Positions 1 to 7,612 of a stretch of DNA of 10,897 nucleotides are shown in pieces. Position numbers and translations under genes: made by a program. The number at the start of each line of letters is the position of its first letter. Positions within the stretch are counted from its first letter, which is position 1. Below the pieces are notes generated by a model that was not told the origin of the DNA, did no database searches, and saw nothing but the letters and a program-made list of their open reading frames with translations. The stretch is from NCBI GenBank assembly GCA_002371115.1, contig DFFY01000027.1, forward strand, positions 1 to 10,897, written 5' to 3'. This stretch comes from Bacteroidales bacterium UBA3764 (lineage in GTDB: Bacteria; Bacteroidota; Bacteroidia; Bacteroidales; UBA932).

Positions 1-535
1 CATATCCGGAGCGGATGTCAAACTGTCCGCCAATGCCAGGGGTGATTTTCACGTTGACGTCGCTGACGGCATAGCCTTCCGGAACATCCATGGTAACCTT
101 GCGTAAGCGAGCGAAGATGTGCTTGAAAATCAACGTGTTCGTTTCACGGAATGCGGGATGTGGAAGGTATGCTACAATCACGTCCGTTGCGTTGTCGGCC
201 GCGATGGACTGCGATGCGTCCATGACTGCGTTCGAGGCGTAAAAATGATAAGCGGGGTCTTCCGCCGCCCATAGTTTTCCGCCGGTAAAAATATCGCTGC
301 CTGTGAAGCGGACGTTTTCCCAGGCCTGTATTTCCTGAGTCCCGGTGGTTGCGGATACATAGAATGCGTTCAAGGCGGAAACGGCGTCCGTCTTGGTATC
401 GACACTTACACTGGCATTTTCGGAGGCCTTGAACGCAATCAGGCCGGCTGCACCGTCTGTCGATACGTTTTCTCTTGCGCAGCTGAAGATGGCAGCCGCA
501 CAGAACAGGGTGAAAAAAGGGTGTAAACTTTTCAT
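1..535 (-). CDS. Fimbrillin-family lipoprotein, probable minor fimbrial subunit (3' end outside the window)
   Basis: An open frame of 178 codons runs from an ATG at 535 to the left edge without a stop, so the C-terminus is missing. The N-terminus is a lipoprotein signal with lipobox IFSC and Cys19 as the predicted lipidated residue. It is followed by a short linker and a TKT motif at residues 47-49. The visible body has the look of Bacteroidales fimbrillin-like domains (Mfa_like_1 type): a 'KLWAAEDPAYHFYA' stretch, then 'DVIVAYLPHP', then 'LIFKHIFARLRKV', which resembles the usual FKH-x-(L/F)-A-(R/K) strand. It begins 26 nt after the stop of the 798-residue gene and in the same direction, so it is probably the next cistron of the fimbrial operon. 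Its likely role is an accessory pilin at the cell surface. The family assignment rests on pattern memory; which accessory subunit it is cannot be told from half a protein. Confidence 0.75.
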   Translation of the reverse strand, partial: MKSLHPFFTLFCAAAIFSCARENVSTDGAAGLIAFKASENASVSVDTKTDAVSALNAFYVSATTGTQEIQAWENVRFTGSDIFTGGKLWAAEDPAYHFYASNAVMDASQSIAADNATDVIVAYLPHPAFRETNTLIFKHIFARLRKVTMDVPEGYAVSDVNVKITPGIGGQFDIRSGY

Positions 536-561
536 AAGAGCAATGTTTATCAGGCTTGTTG

Positions 562-2958
562 TTAATCTTCTTTTCCATTTAAGTGACAGGTCGACTCAAA
601 GTCCCATACGGTTCCAGGTGTCTCATCCGAGACCAGGTACCTGTCAAGAATGCTTTCTTTGCAAACGGCGGAATTGAACAGGGCCCTTTCACGCTGGCCC
701 TGGCCGTCAATCGTAGTTGCGCAGTAGAGTGTCCAGTATAAAATGTCGTTGTCAAATGCGGGCCCGAAATACGGATTGTATTGCGAACAAAGCGACCAGG
801 AATCCCAATCAAAGAATACGGTGCCCACGCCGTCACGGATCTGGCAGGTCAGGACCATTTCCCGCATCGTTTTTTCGGCGTCGAAGACGTCGTCGAATAC
901 TTTTTCCTCCGGGCTCGCCGTCGGACGCTCATCAAAAGTCAGGTTGTCATACATGTATAGCGTCAAGGGGCGCCCGCTAAGGTAATTCGCATCATAGGCA
1001 TCGGAAGGAGACCAGTTGAAGTACAGGTAGATGGGAATCTGAAGGGTTCCGTCTATCAGAGGGGTCAAACCATGTACGTCGCAGTCTTCGTCCGTGGTCC
1101 CTTGCGTGGTCACTTTAAATACAATGGACGGTGTAGGCTGGACGGAATATCGGGAGTGGTTCACCGGTGTATGTTCCATGGACCAATAGACGCGAAGATG
1201 GGGAACAGGGCCGGCTTCTATCCGTGCCGCAAGAATTGCGTTGACATTGCCCCGTCCGCCTTCAAAGTCAAAGGACAGGTCATCCCCGTTGACAAGCGGA
1301 CTTGTCGTAAACTCGATATAGCCGCTTCCTTCGCCGGTTTCGACATTCTTCCACACAAAGGCACGCTGGTTTCCCAGCGGACCGCCTTCTATCCACGCCT
1401 CATTCTGGCCGTTCCCCTTGGGAGAGAAAACAGGTTTCATGCCGCCCAAATCATAGGTATAACGTACCTGGTAGGTCTTTCCAGGCTGCCATTCCCGGGC
1501 GTTGCGGGCATCTTCTTCATTCCAATCGAAATGTTGGGATTGGATGATGAAGCTGACGGTATTGGAAGACACGCGGCCGTCGGCGGACCAGACCTGCAGC
1601 GTATGCCTTTTGCCGGAAACGGCCGACGGGCCGGGGCACAGGCTTATCCGGTCGCCGTCCTCGGTGCCCGTATAGGACCATGCCAGGTCTCCGGACGCCG
1701 TCGCAGCAGTTCCGGCGGCTTGCTTTATCCCGTCGATATATAGGTCCCAGCCATAAGGCCAGGCCGCGATATCCTTCGCCCCATGCACCCAGGAGTTGCC
1801 GCTGTCGCGGGAAAAATTCACATACAGTGCTGCCTGCTGGCTCCGCTGGACGCTACCCATGTCTGCGTAATCGACACGTGCGGTATGGGGTGTTGGAGAC
1901 AAGGTCAGGATGCGGCCGTCGCTGACGGCGCCGTTGTCCACCCGCCAGTCTCCGTCGAAGAAAAAGCCGTTCCAGCTCAGTGCCAGCGTGCAGGCATAGG
2001 TCATGTTCCGGTGGACGGAGAAATTGTGCGTCACATTATCGCCCAGATAGGCTTTGTAGGTGAGCGCTCCGCCTACGCCGTCAGATGCGGCGTTCTTTGA
2101 GCAGGAATACACAAGATACGTGCAGCATTCCTTGCCGTCGGCGTGGAGGTTGCCCTTGTCCCATTGCGTACTTTCGGAGGAGAGCAGGTTGCCCATCTCA
2201 TTTTCAGGGACATACAGCACTACGTTCGAATGCGTCATCTCGAAACTGGACGATGCGGAAAAAGATTCCCGGTCGATATCGACCGAAAACAGGTCATCCG
2301 TGCTTTCTGCCGCCGAAGTCCCGAAAGGGCGCAGGCGCCGGTTGGCGTTTTTGACCTTGAGGGAACCGGAGGATAGTACGTCCGCCGTCACATGGTCCGT
2401 AATCCCGTTCTTGTCGATGGTAATCTCCAGGCGGGCCAGGAGGGGTGTGAGTACGGCCGGAATCCCTGTTCGGGGAGCCGACAGGAAAACCGTCTTCTGT
2501 CCCGCCATGGGCATGGACGCCGTATTGAAATTGATATCAGCAGGAAGCAGATACTCCAGGCGCGCCATGTCCGGCGTCCCGTCCGGAAGCAGGGAGCCGG
2601 CCGCCGCATCCGTCAGGTCGCCCATGTTGGCGGCCATGTAGAATGTGACCCGTGTCCCGGTCCGGAAAGTCATTGCGGGGCAGTGGATCGACGAGCCCGC
2701 CCGGGTGAAATCGTCCTCCGTATAATAGGCCCTCTTCCAGAAACCGTCGTCGGCGACAGCCATAACCCAGACGTTCCGGATAGCCACGAGGTCGGATTCC
2801 CGGTACAGGGACTTGGTTGCGACGCCCTCCGCGGGAGAGAGGCTGAGGGTAATTCCAGAGGCTCCGGCTTCCTCTGGAGGCACGCCTTCTGCGTCTCTGG
2901 TGCAGGAAATGAAGGTGCCGGCGAGAAGGACTGTCAGAAGGAAAGGGTACTGTTTCAT
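562..2958 (-). CDS. Large fimbrial lipoprotein, probable tip/adhesin subunit (798 aa)
   Basis: The start is placed at 2958 because 'MKQYPFLLTVLLAGTFISC' is a clean lipoprotein signal (Cys19). The frame stays open upstream to 3018, but that would add 20 residues ahead of the signal and overlap the anchor gene. Residues 30-345 look like a two-part fimbrillin/DUF4906-like region: TKS at 48-50, strand 'RNVWVMAVADDG', 'TPLLARLEITID', 'VVLYVPENEMGNLL' (residues 246-259), and 'YLGDNVTHNFSVHRNMTY' (residues 304-321), which matches the usual YLG-x-N...FNV-RN-x-x-Y pattern. Residues from about 346 to 798 form a long, aromatic-rich, beta-looking extension that I do not recognise. Length and position after the anchor gene fit a distal tip protein analogous to FimE or Mfa5, but no von Willebrand A domain is evident. 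Start 22 nt downstream of the anchor stop implies cotranscription. DUF4906 membership is an inference; adhesin function is a hypothesis. Confidence 0.78.
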   Translation of the reverse strand: MKQYPFLLTVLLAGTFISCTRDAEGVPPEEAGASGITLSLSPAEGVATKSLYRESDLVAIRNVWVMAVADDGFWKRAYYTEDDFTRAGSSIHCPAMTFRTGTRVTFYMAANMGDLTDAAAGSLLPDGTPDMARLEYLLPADINFNTASMPMAGQKTVFLSAPRTGIPAVLTPLLARLEITIDKNGITDHVTADVLSSGSLKVKNANRRLRPFGTSAAESTDDLFSVDIDRESFSASSSFEMTHSNVVLYVPENEMGNLLSSESTQWDKGNLHADGKECCTYLVYSCSKNAASDGVGGALTYKAYLGDNVTHNFSVHRNMTYACTLALSWNGFFFDGDWRVDNGAVSDGRILTLSPTPHTARVDYADMGSVQRSQQAALYVNFSRDSGNSWVHGAKDIAAWPYGWDLYIDGIKQAAGTAATASGDLAWSYTGTEDGDRISLCPGPSAVSGKRHTLQVWSADGRVSSNTVSFIIQSQHFDWNEEDARNAREWQPGKTYQVRYTYDLGGMKPVFSPKGNGQNEAWIEGGPLGNQRAFVWKNVETGEGSGYIEFTTSPLVNGDDLSFDFEGGRGNVNAILAARIEAGPVPHLRVYWSMEHTPVNHSRYSVQPTPSIVFKVTTQGTTDEDCDVHGLTPLIDGTLQIPIYLYFNWSPSDAYDANYLSGRPLTLYMYDNLTFDERPTASPEEKVFDDVFDAEKTMREMVLTCQIRDGVGTVFFDWDSWSLCSQYNPYFGPAFDNDILYWTLYCATTIDGQGQRERALFNSAVCKESILDRYLVSDETPGTVWDFESTCHLNGKED

Positions 2959-2980
2959 GACCAAATGGATTAAACTGGTT

Positions 2981-3817
2981 TTAATATTCGTAGAAAAGGT
3001 TTTTTTGCTCCCAAGCATCGATGGTCACGGAAACTTCCCACCGGACAAAGTCAATTTCGAGGACCATGTCCGGCAGGTTTTTCTGTTTCCAGTCCACCCC
3101 TCCGTTCTGCCTAATCTTCTCGAAGAGGTCGATGCTCCGGACAAGTCCGCTTTCATCCAGGATTCCTTCCCGGCCATGGAGTTCCATGGAAAGGGACGTG
3201 TCCGCCAGCCGTGGAATGTTGAATTCGAACTGTCCCGCCGTCGTACCTTCTTTCGGCGCGTACTCGTAGGGACCGCGCAGCGGCTCTCCGTCCAGGGCGT
3301 CGATTCCGTTCGTGTTTCCGTGAATGACGACGTCGAAAGGAAACGTCCCGCTGCGTGTTTGAAAGCCCTCATAGCCTACGAACCGGACCGTAACGTGGCA
3401 ATAATCCTTGACAAATTCCACCGGCACCGTGAACGATTCCACGCCAACCGCTTCCGAATACTGGAAACGGAAAAGGGGGGCGTAATCACGGCCGGAAGGA
3501 CAGCGCCACAGGGAACCTTCGCGAATCAGGGAAGCGTTCCCGGCAAGGCCATATCCCCTCACGGCAGGCGTGTTCTTTATCAGAAAGAAGAATGCCCTGT
3601 CCCGGATCTGCCCTGCCGTCGCCGTCCCGTCATCCAGAAATATTCCCCCGGGCTGGCTGTACACGGCCGTGAAGACCGCGTCGGAGTCACTTAGGATGTT
3701 GCGGTTCCGGATGTCGAAAAAGAGATAGCTCGGGCAGGGTGTGCGGTATTCCAGCACCCATTTCCTGCAGGAAACAAGCGATACTGCCGTAAGGAGGATT
3801 AGCACAAGTCTTTTCAT
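2981..3817 (-). CDS. FimB/Mfa2-family fimbrial anchor lipoprotein (278 aa)
   Basis: The start at 3817 gives a short lipoprotein signal ending in LVSC (Cys17); an upstream in-frame ATG at 3829 would only add four residues. Known FimB/Mfa2 proteins cap the base of the FimA/Mfa1 pilus, hold it in the outer membrane through their lipid and limit its length. Family-like features seen here are the Cys-Pro pair 'CPSYLFFDI' soon after the lipid Cys, a 'VRFVGYEGF' strand, 'PFDVVIHGNTNGIDALDGEPLRGPY' in two halves around residue 168, and a C-terminal 'W-x-V-S-V-T-I-D-x-W' strand. It lacks the TK(S/T) processing-like motif found in the three subunits, which fits an anchor that keeps its lipid. The length is close to that of the family (about 280-320 residues). 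It lies 38 nt after the major-subunit stop and 22 nt before the tip gene. Family assignment is fairly firm. Confidence 0.85.
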   Translation of the reverse strand: MKRLVLILLTAVSLVSCRKWVLEYRTPCPSYLFFDIRNRNILSDSDAVFTAVYSQPGGIFLDDGTATAGQIRDRAFFFLIKNTPAVRGYGLAGNASLIREGSLWRCPSGRDYAPLFRFQYSEAVGVESFTVPVEFVKDYCHVTVRFVGYEGFQTRSGTFPFDVVIHGNTNGIDALDGEPLRGPYEYAPKEGTTAGQFEFNIPRLADTSLSMELHGREGILDESGLVRSIDLFEKIRQNGGVDWKQKNLPDMVLEIDFVRWEVSVTIDAWEQKNLFYEY

Positions 3818-3824
3818 GGTCGAT

Positions 3825-3850
3825 GTCACTCAAGGAAACTTGACAGGACA
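3825..3850 (-). other. Small stem-loop between major subunit and anchor genes
   Basis: In the 38-nt gap the sequence TCAAG-GAAA-CTTGA (3830-3843, plus strand) is a perfect 5-bp hairpin with a 4-nt loop. It is extended by GTC/GAC pairing (3825-3827 with 3847-3849) across a small asymmetric internal loop. On the transcribed minus strand the loop is TTTC and no T-run follows, so it is not a classical intrinsic terminator. It could stabilise the 3' end of the abundant major-subunit message or be a chance structure. Confidence 0.3.
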
Positions 3851-3855
3851 GGGAA

Positions 3856-4998
3856 CTAGAACTCGTAATTCAACTTCCGGTTTCCGGTCCAGGGATCCAC
3901 GGTGATGGTGGGATTGATGCGGCCTACACCGGTATCGTCATCGTTGTTGTCGTCATCCTTGCCCAGCATGGTGATGTTTACGTTTTCCACCTTGTAGATG
4001 GTATTGGCTTCGAGCGCGGGCAGGTTCAGCACATAGTAGGTGTCTTTGTTCACATTGACGCCATCGGCATTCTTTTCCACATGTGCCTTGATGACCAGAC
4101 GGGTATGACGGGCGGAAAAAACACTGTCGTGGCTGTCCGCAGTTGTCTTGTTGGGGTAGGCGAAGAGAACACGTTTCAGCAAAGTGCTGTCGCCGGCCAC
4201 CTCGCATTCCTTTTCATTTTCATAGACGTCGTCAATGCAAGCGGGGGAACCGGCTTCTTTTTTGCCTTTGTTGTACCAGTTGGCGGTATTGTTGCGCTGC
4301 TCATCCGGGAGCGCAATAGGCGTAATCCCGGACTTTGCGGAGCCGGTATTCCCGGTCACGCCCACGGGGCTTTTGCCCACCACGTTTTTCAGGTAAATTT
4401 CCTTGACGGTGAATGTGGCGTCGCTCAAGGAAGTGCCTTCAAAATGGACCGATACGGCATTCAGCTGGATGCAGGCGGCCAGGCGTTTTACAAAAATGTT
4501 CAGGGCCTGGGGTGTGCCGATGGTCCCCTGGTCGTTTACGTTGGTTACGGTAATGGTGTTCCGGCCGGACATCACCAGGTTGGTGGCGCTGTTCTCACTC
4601 AAGTCTGCCAGGCGGGCCTCGAAAGTGGTAAGCGTTTCTCCGGCGGAACCGGGTGTAAGGTTCAGGCGGGAATGGTTCACCAGGGCGTAAACCGTCTTTT
4701 CGCCCGTCAAGGTGTTCAGGACAAGCGAAGTGGACGTATCGGCGTTCAGATTATCGACGAACTTGTAGCTCTCCAGGCGTTTGCTGGCGTCGAACACAAA
4801 TACCTGTACCTGATTGATTTGGTAATCCTTCATGTCTTCCAGGGCCGATTTGGTATCATCGAAGGCGTTAATTTTCACTTCGAAGGCGCCGACGGGCCGT
4901 TCAGTCTCGCTGTCTGGAGCGGGCGTGTTGGTCTTGTTGCAGGAAACAAAGCCGATGCTTGCAGCCAATGCTGCCGTAAGAACAAATAATTTTTTCAT
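3856..4998 (-). CDS. Major fimbrial subunit, FimA/Mfa1-type fimbrillin (380 aa)
   Basis: Begins with a lipoprotein signal 'MKKLFVLTAALAASIGFVSC' (Cys20), then a flexible Thr/Pro linker. An N-terminal domain follows: strand 'GAFEVKINAF', TKS at residues 49-51, then 'INQVQVFVFDASKRLESYKF', the pattern of the Porphyromonas FimA N-domain, and later 'VKRLAACIQLNAV'. The C-terminal half carries 'YYVLNLPALEANTIYKVENV', an Asp/Asn-rich loop at 348-355 and a terminal strand 'ITVDPWTGNRKLNYEF' of the kind used in donor-strand exchange. In the known family the lipoprotein precursor is trimmed after a basic residue, exposing a groove that the neighbouring subunit's strand fills. FimA of P. gingivalis is cut after Arg; here the matching place has Lys50, while the only Arg in the propeptide (Arg34) precedes Pro. 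Its size and its place just before the anchor gene support the major-subunit role. The start lies 30 nt after the previous stop. Confidence 0.87.
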   Translation of the reverse strand: MKKLFVLTAALAASIGFVSCNKTNTPAPDSETERPVGAFEVKINAFDDTKSALEDMKDYQINQVQVFVFDASKRLESYKFVDNLNADTSTSLVLNTLTGEKTVYALVNHSRLNLTPGSAGETLTTFEARLADLSENSATNLVMSGRNTITVTNVNDQGTIGTPQALNIFVKRLAACIQLNAVSVHFEGTSLSDATFTVKEIYLKNVVGKSPVGVTGNTGSAKSGITPIALPDEQRNNTANWYNKGKKEAGSPACIDDVYENEKECEVAGDSTLLKRVLFAYPNKTTADSHDSVFSARHTRLVIKAHVEKNADGVNVNKDTYYVLNLPALEANTIYKVENVNITMLGKDDDNNDDDTGVGRINPTITVDPWTGNRKLNYEF

Positions 4999-5028
4999 AA
5001 AATGTTTGTTAAAAGGGTTGATGAATGG

Positions 5029-7047
5029 TTATTGAAAATTGCTTTCTTCTTTGTTGAGGCCATAGCGCTGGATGAGGACATAGATTTCCGGGTCCAGGTT
5101 GCCGCGGAACACGTAACTGCGGTCTTGTTTGCAGGCGTCCAGGTAGCATTGGACGGCATGCTGATCATCCTGGTTCCGGGCATACACGATGGCGAGCATG
5201 TAGTTCACCTGCGGCGTGCGTTCCAGTTCCTGCAGGATGGCCATGGCGGACGCGTTGTAGTCCAGTGATACATAGGCGATGGCCGTGTTGTAGTCTTTGT
5301 AATCTTTCAGATAGGTAAGCGCCCGGGTGTAATCGCGGTCTTTCAGGGCTTCCACGCCTTTCATATATACGGTGTCCAGTTCGGTGGTCTGCACCGATTC
5401 CTTGACCATGCCGCGCCGGTGGAGGAAAAAGTCAAAACGGACGGTACGCAGCCTCGGATACAGGGCTTCCCGCAGATGAGGATAGAAAGTTTCCTGTGCC
5501 AGCGCTTTTTCGCGCCGGTCCAAGTCTTTGATATCCAGACATTGGGCATAGGCTCTTTTTTGCGGGGCGGTCAGTGTAGAGTCCGTGTCCACCAGATAGG
5601 AGAGCAGTGTCCAGTTTTCACCGGCCGAGCGGGAGTGGAAGGGAATGGCGGGGAAGTCCGCTTTCCGGGCATTCATGCGTCCCACTCTTTCCTTTCCGTC
5701 CTCTCCGACAGTCAGGGTGAAACTATTCCGCGCTTCCTCGTCCAGGGCCCGTTGTACCGAGTCGCGGTAAAAGCGGATGAAGCGGTCGAAGTAGTCGGCG
5801 ACGGCCGATGCGCGCTGCTTGGCAAGGGCGTCGTTCAGCGCTTGCGTACCTTCAGGGGAGGCCGATGCGCCGATGACGATGGAGTCCAGTTCAAAAGTGG
5901 GGTTGGAAAGCAGCTGTACCATGTTTTCCCGGATGCGGGCCAGCTCGTCCCGGTTGTTCCCGAGGACGGGATCCACATCATGCTTCCCGCTGCGGAATTC
6001 CACATAGCAGGCCGTATGGGCCGCTGCGCGCCGCTCAATGGTGCGGGTGAGATAACGCTCGGTTGCATCCGTAAAGGCCGACAGGGAACTGATATAGAAG
6101 GTCAGCGCCTGCGAGCGGGCCATCGTGTACAGCCGGCGGTCGCTCTCGTAGATTTCCCCCGAAAGCACAATGTCCGCTTTCCGCAGTTTGGGCCGGGTGC
6201 TGATTCGCTGCGTATAGTGATAGACAAAGTCGCCCTGGCTGTTTTTCAGCACCGTGTCCAGACGGATGCCTTCCGTCAGGATAGGGGACTTCACATATCG
6301 CTCATACATGGCTTCTTTCCGGTTTTTGCGCCGTTCATTCCGGCTTTTGCCAAACTGGTTGGTATAGTGTTCCACCGCTTCCCGCTCCGTAACGCCGTAC
6401 AGGGAATGGAAAACCTCGTCGGACACATAGCTGGAGTCGGCCTTGAGGGCATATACCTGCGGAATATTGCGTCGCAGGAAGATTTCCAGGCTGCGCAAGT
6501 CCACAAAACGGGTACTGTCCGTAATGATGCTCCTGAGGAATCTTTCGTACTGCTGGTAGCCCCGCAGCTGCATGCGGCGATACTGGTCGCCGGTAATGAG
6601 CACGGGTTCCAGGCGCAGGGAGTCCTCCAGGATGAACATGTCCGGGTAAAAGCGGAGTTGCCACCGGGTGTCCTGCATGAGGGCCGGAACAATAATTTCG
6701 AAGCGAAGGTCGATATGGCCGTTCCGTTCCGCCACGTTCCGGAAACGGGCGGTGATGACCGCTGCATCCAAAACGTCGGTGGCAACCATTTCTCCGGATG
6801 CTTCGTCCTTGACGGCTTTCATGATGAGCACCGTGTTCCCGCTGTCGTCCTTCACTGTCAGCGTATCCCGCCGGGTCACCGCAATGACTTTGCGTTCCTC
6901 CTCGATTTCGTTCCGGGACAAGGCGAGCGTCGCCGCCAGCTCCTGCCGGCGGATTTGCCCGATCTTCCTTGTGGGCCCACAAGCCAGGAGGAACGCCAGG
7001 GTCATTGCCACGGTTGCCGTCCGTAACCACTTTTCCGTTGTCTTCAT
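5029..7047 (-). CDS. OmpA-like-domain lipoprotein with helical repeat tail, fimbrial-locus associated (672 aa)
   Basis: The start at 7047 gives a lipoprotein signal ending 'AFLLAC' (Cys23); the frame is open up to 7173, but those 42 extra residues overlap the upstream gene and precede the signal. Residues about 55-340 are a region I cannot name with certainty (DUF3868-like N-domain is possible). Residues about 345-420 form an OmpA-like fold: 'CYVEFRSGKHDVDP', 'LDSIVIGASASPEG' and 'NDALAKQRASAVADYF'. After a charged insertion, a strand 'YPRLRTVRFDFFLHRRG' at 530-546 looks like the domain's last strand. Residues about 557-645 look like TPR-type helical pairs ('GVEALKDRDYTRALTYLKDYKDY', 'AVQCYLDACK'). 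The OmpA-type Asp is missing (GASA where E. coli OmpA has GYTD). The start overlaps nothing but is only 1 nt from the DUF3575 stop (TGAAATG), implying translational coupling. The likely role is an envelope scaffold for the fimbria, by context only. Confidence 0.75.
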   Translation of the reverse strand: MKTTEKWLRTATVAMTLAFLLACGPTRKIGQIRRQELAATLALSRNEIEEERKVIAVTRRDTLTVKDDSGNTVLIMKAVKDEASGEMVATDVLDAAVITARFRNVAERNGHIDLRFEIIVPALMQDTRWQLRFYPDMFILEDSLRLEPVLITGDQYRRMQLRGYQQYERFLRSIITDSTRFVDLRSLEIFLRRNIPQVYALKADSSYVSDEVFHSLYGVTEREAVEHYTNQFGKSRNERRKNRKEAMYERYVKSPILTEGIRLDTVLKNSQGDFVYHYTQRISTRPKLRKADIVLSGEIYESDRRLYTMARSQALTFYISSLSAFTDATERYLTRTIERRAAAHTACYVEFRSGKHDVDPVLGNNRDELARIRENMVQLLSNPTFELDSIVIGASASPEGTQALNDALAKQRASAVADYFDRFIRFYRDSVQRALDEEARNSFTLTVGEDGKERVGRMNARKADFPAIPFHSRSAGENWTLLSYLVDTDSTLTAPQKRAYAQCLDIKDLDRREKALAQETFYPHLREALYPRLRTVRFDFFLHRRGMVKESVQTTELDTVYMKGVEALKDRDYTRALTYLKDYKDYNTAIAYVSLDYNASAMAILQELERTPQVNYMLAIVYARNQDDQHAVQCYLDACKQDRSYVFRGNLDPEIYVLIQRYGLNKEESNFQ

Positions 7048-7048
7048 T

Positions 7049-7609
7049 TCAGAAAATCCATTGAACGGCGACCCGTGCATCGGGAAGCAGAAACACTTTT
7101 CCGCCCTGTTCCAGGGTGACTCCGCAGCTTGGACAGGAGTACAGTGTGTACTTCTTCCATCCGCCCCAGGCACCCACGCCCAGGTCCAGGTTCCAATGCT
7201 CCGACAACATCACGGCATACCCGCCCCACATGCGCGCTCCATACGCATCGCCTTCTTCCGTTTCCCGTTTGATGATGCCGCCCATGTTGTACACCCTGTA
7301 CCGGATGTCCAAGCCGGCCCACCAGCCGGAATAGACGTGCCAGGGCCACCAGCGCATCCCGCCCCAGAGTGAAAACTGTCTCAGCTGCAGCTGTTTGTCC
7401 GGATTCTCTTTCCTGTAGGTCCAGGGGTTGAGCGAGGCGCCTGCGTGCAGTGAGACATGTTGGCTCACCGCCACGGAAGCGTCGGCGTTCATTGTCCCGA
7501 GGGCCAGCCATTCCACGCCGTCCGTTCCAACAGTGAGGCGCTGGGCGGCCGCCGGCAGGCTTGCTCCTATGAGCAGAGCGGTCAAAAGTGTTTTCCCGAG
7601 GGTTTTCAT
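7049..7609 (-). CDS. DUF3575-family outer-membrane protein (186 aa)
   Basis: The N-terminus 'MKTLGKTLLTALLIGASLPAAAQ' is a Sec signal peptide with an AAA-Q cleavage site and no lipobox Cys. The mature part alternates hydrophobic and polar residues, with many Trp and Tyr and Gly turns: 'VAVSQHVSLHAGASLNPWTY', 'FSLWGGMRWWPWHVYSGWWAGL', 'YGARMWGGYAVMLSEHWNLDLG'. It ends in phenylalanine (…VAVQWIF), as outer-membrane barrels do. A Cys-Pro-Ser-Cys-Gly group at 159-163 near the end agrees with my memory of DUF3575, where a late Cys pair is common. DUF3575 genes often sit beside fimbrillin loci in Bacteroidales; the biochemical role is unknown. The gene begins 3 nt after the ssb stop (TAAACGATG) and ends 1 nt before the next start, so it is embedded in the operon. 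A secretion or anchoring pore for the pilus is an inference. Confidence 0.8.
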   Translation of the reverse strand: MKTLGKTLLTALLIGASLPAAAQRLTVGTDGVEWLALGTMNADASVAVSQHVSLHAGASLNPWTYRKENPDKQLQLRQFSLWGGMRWWPWHVYSGWWAGLDIRYRVYNMGGIIKRETEEGDAYGARMWGGYAVMLSEHWNLDLGVGAWGGWKKYTLYSCPSCGVTLEQGGKVFLLPDARVAVQWIF

Positions 7610-7612
7610 CGT

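Noticed and set aside
144..578. A 144-codon minus-strand open frame overlapping the left-end fimbrillin
   Set aside because: Its protein is Arg/Cys-rich nonsense; the frame starting at 535 gives a lipoprotein signal and a fimbrillin-like body instead.
2959..3018. Upstream start for the 798-residue gene
   Set aside because: It would place 20 residues before a textbook lipoprotein signal and overlap the end of the anchor gene.
4081..4989. A 302-codon plus-strand open frame opposite the major fimbrial subunit
   Set aside because: It mirrors a clear fimbrillin gene and shows no domain of its own; it is a codon-bias shadow.
5419..7026. A 535-codon open frame on the plus strand, antisense to the OmpA-like lipoprotein gene
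   Set aside because: It has no signal, domain or credible composition (Arg/Gly/His/Pro-rich shadow), while the minus-strand frame encodes a lipoprotein with recognisable OmpA-like and repeat regions.
7048..7173. Upstream start for the 672-residue lipoprotein
   Set aside because: It would add 42 residues ahead of the signal sequence and overlap the DUF3575 gene.
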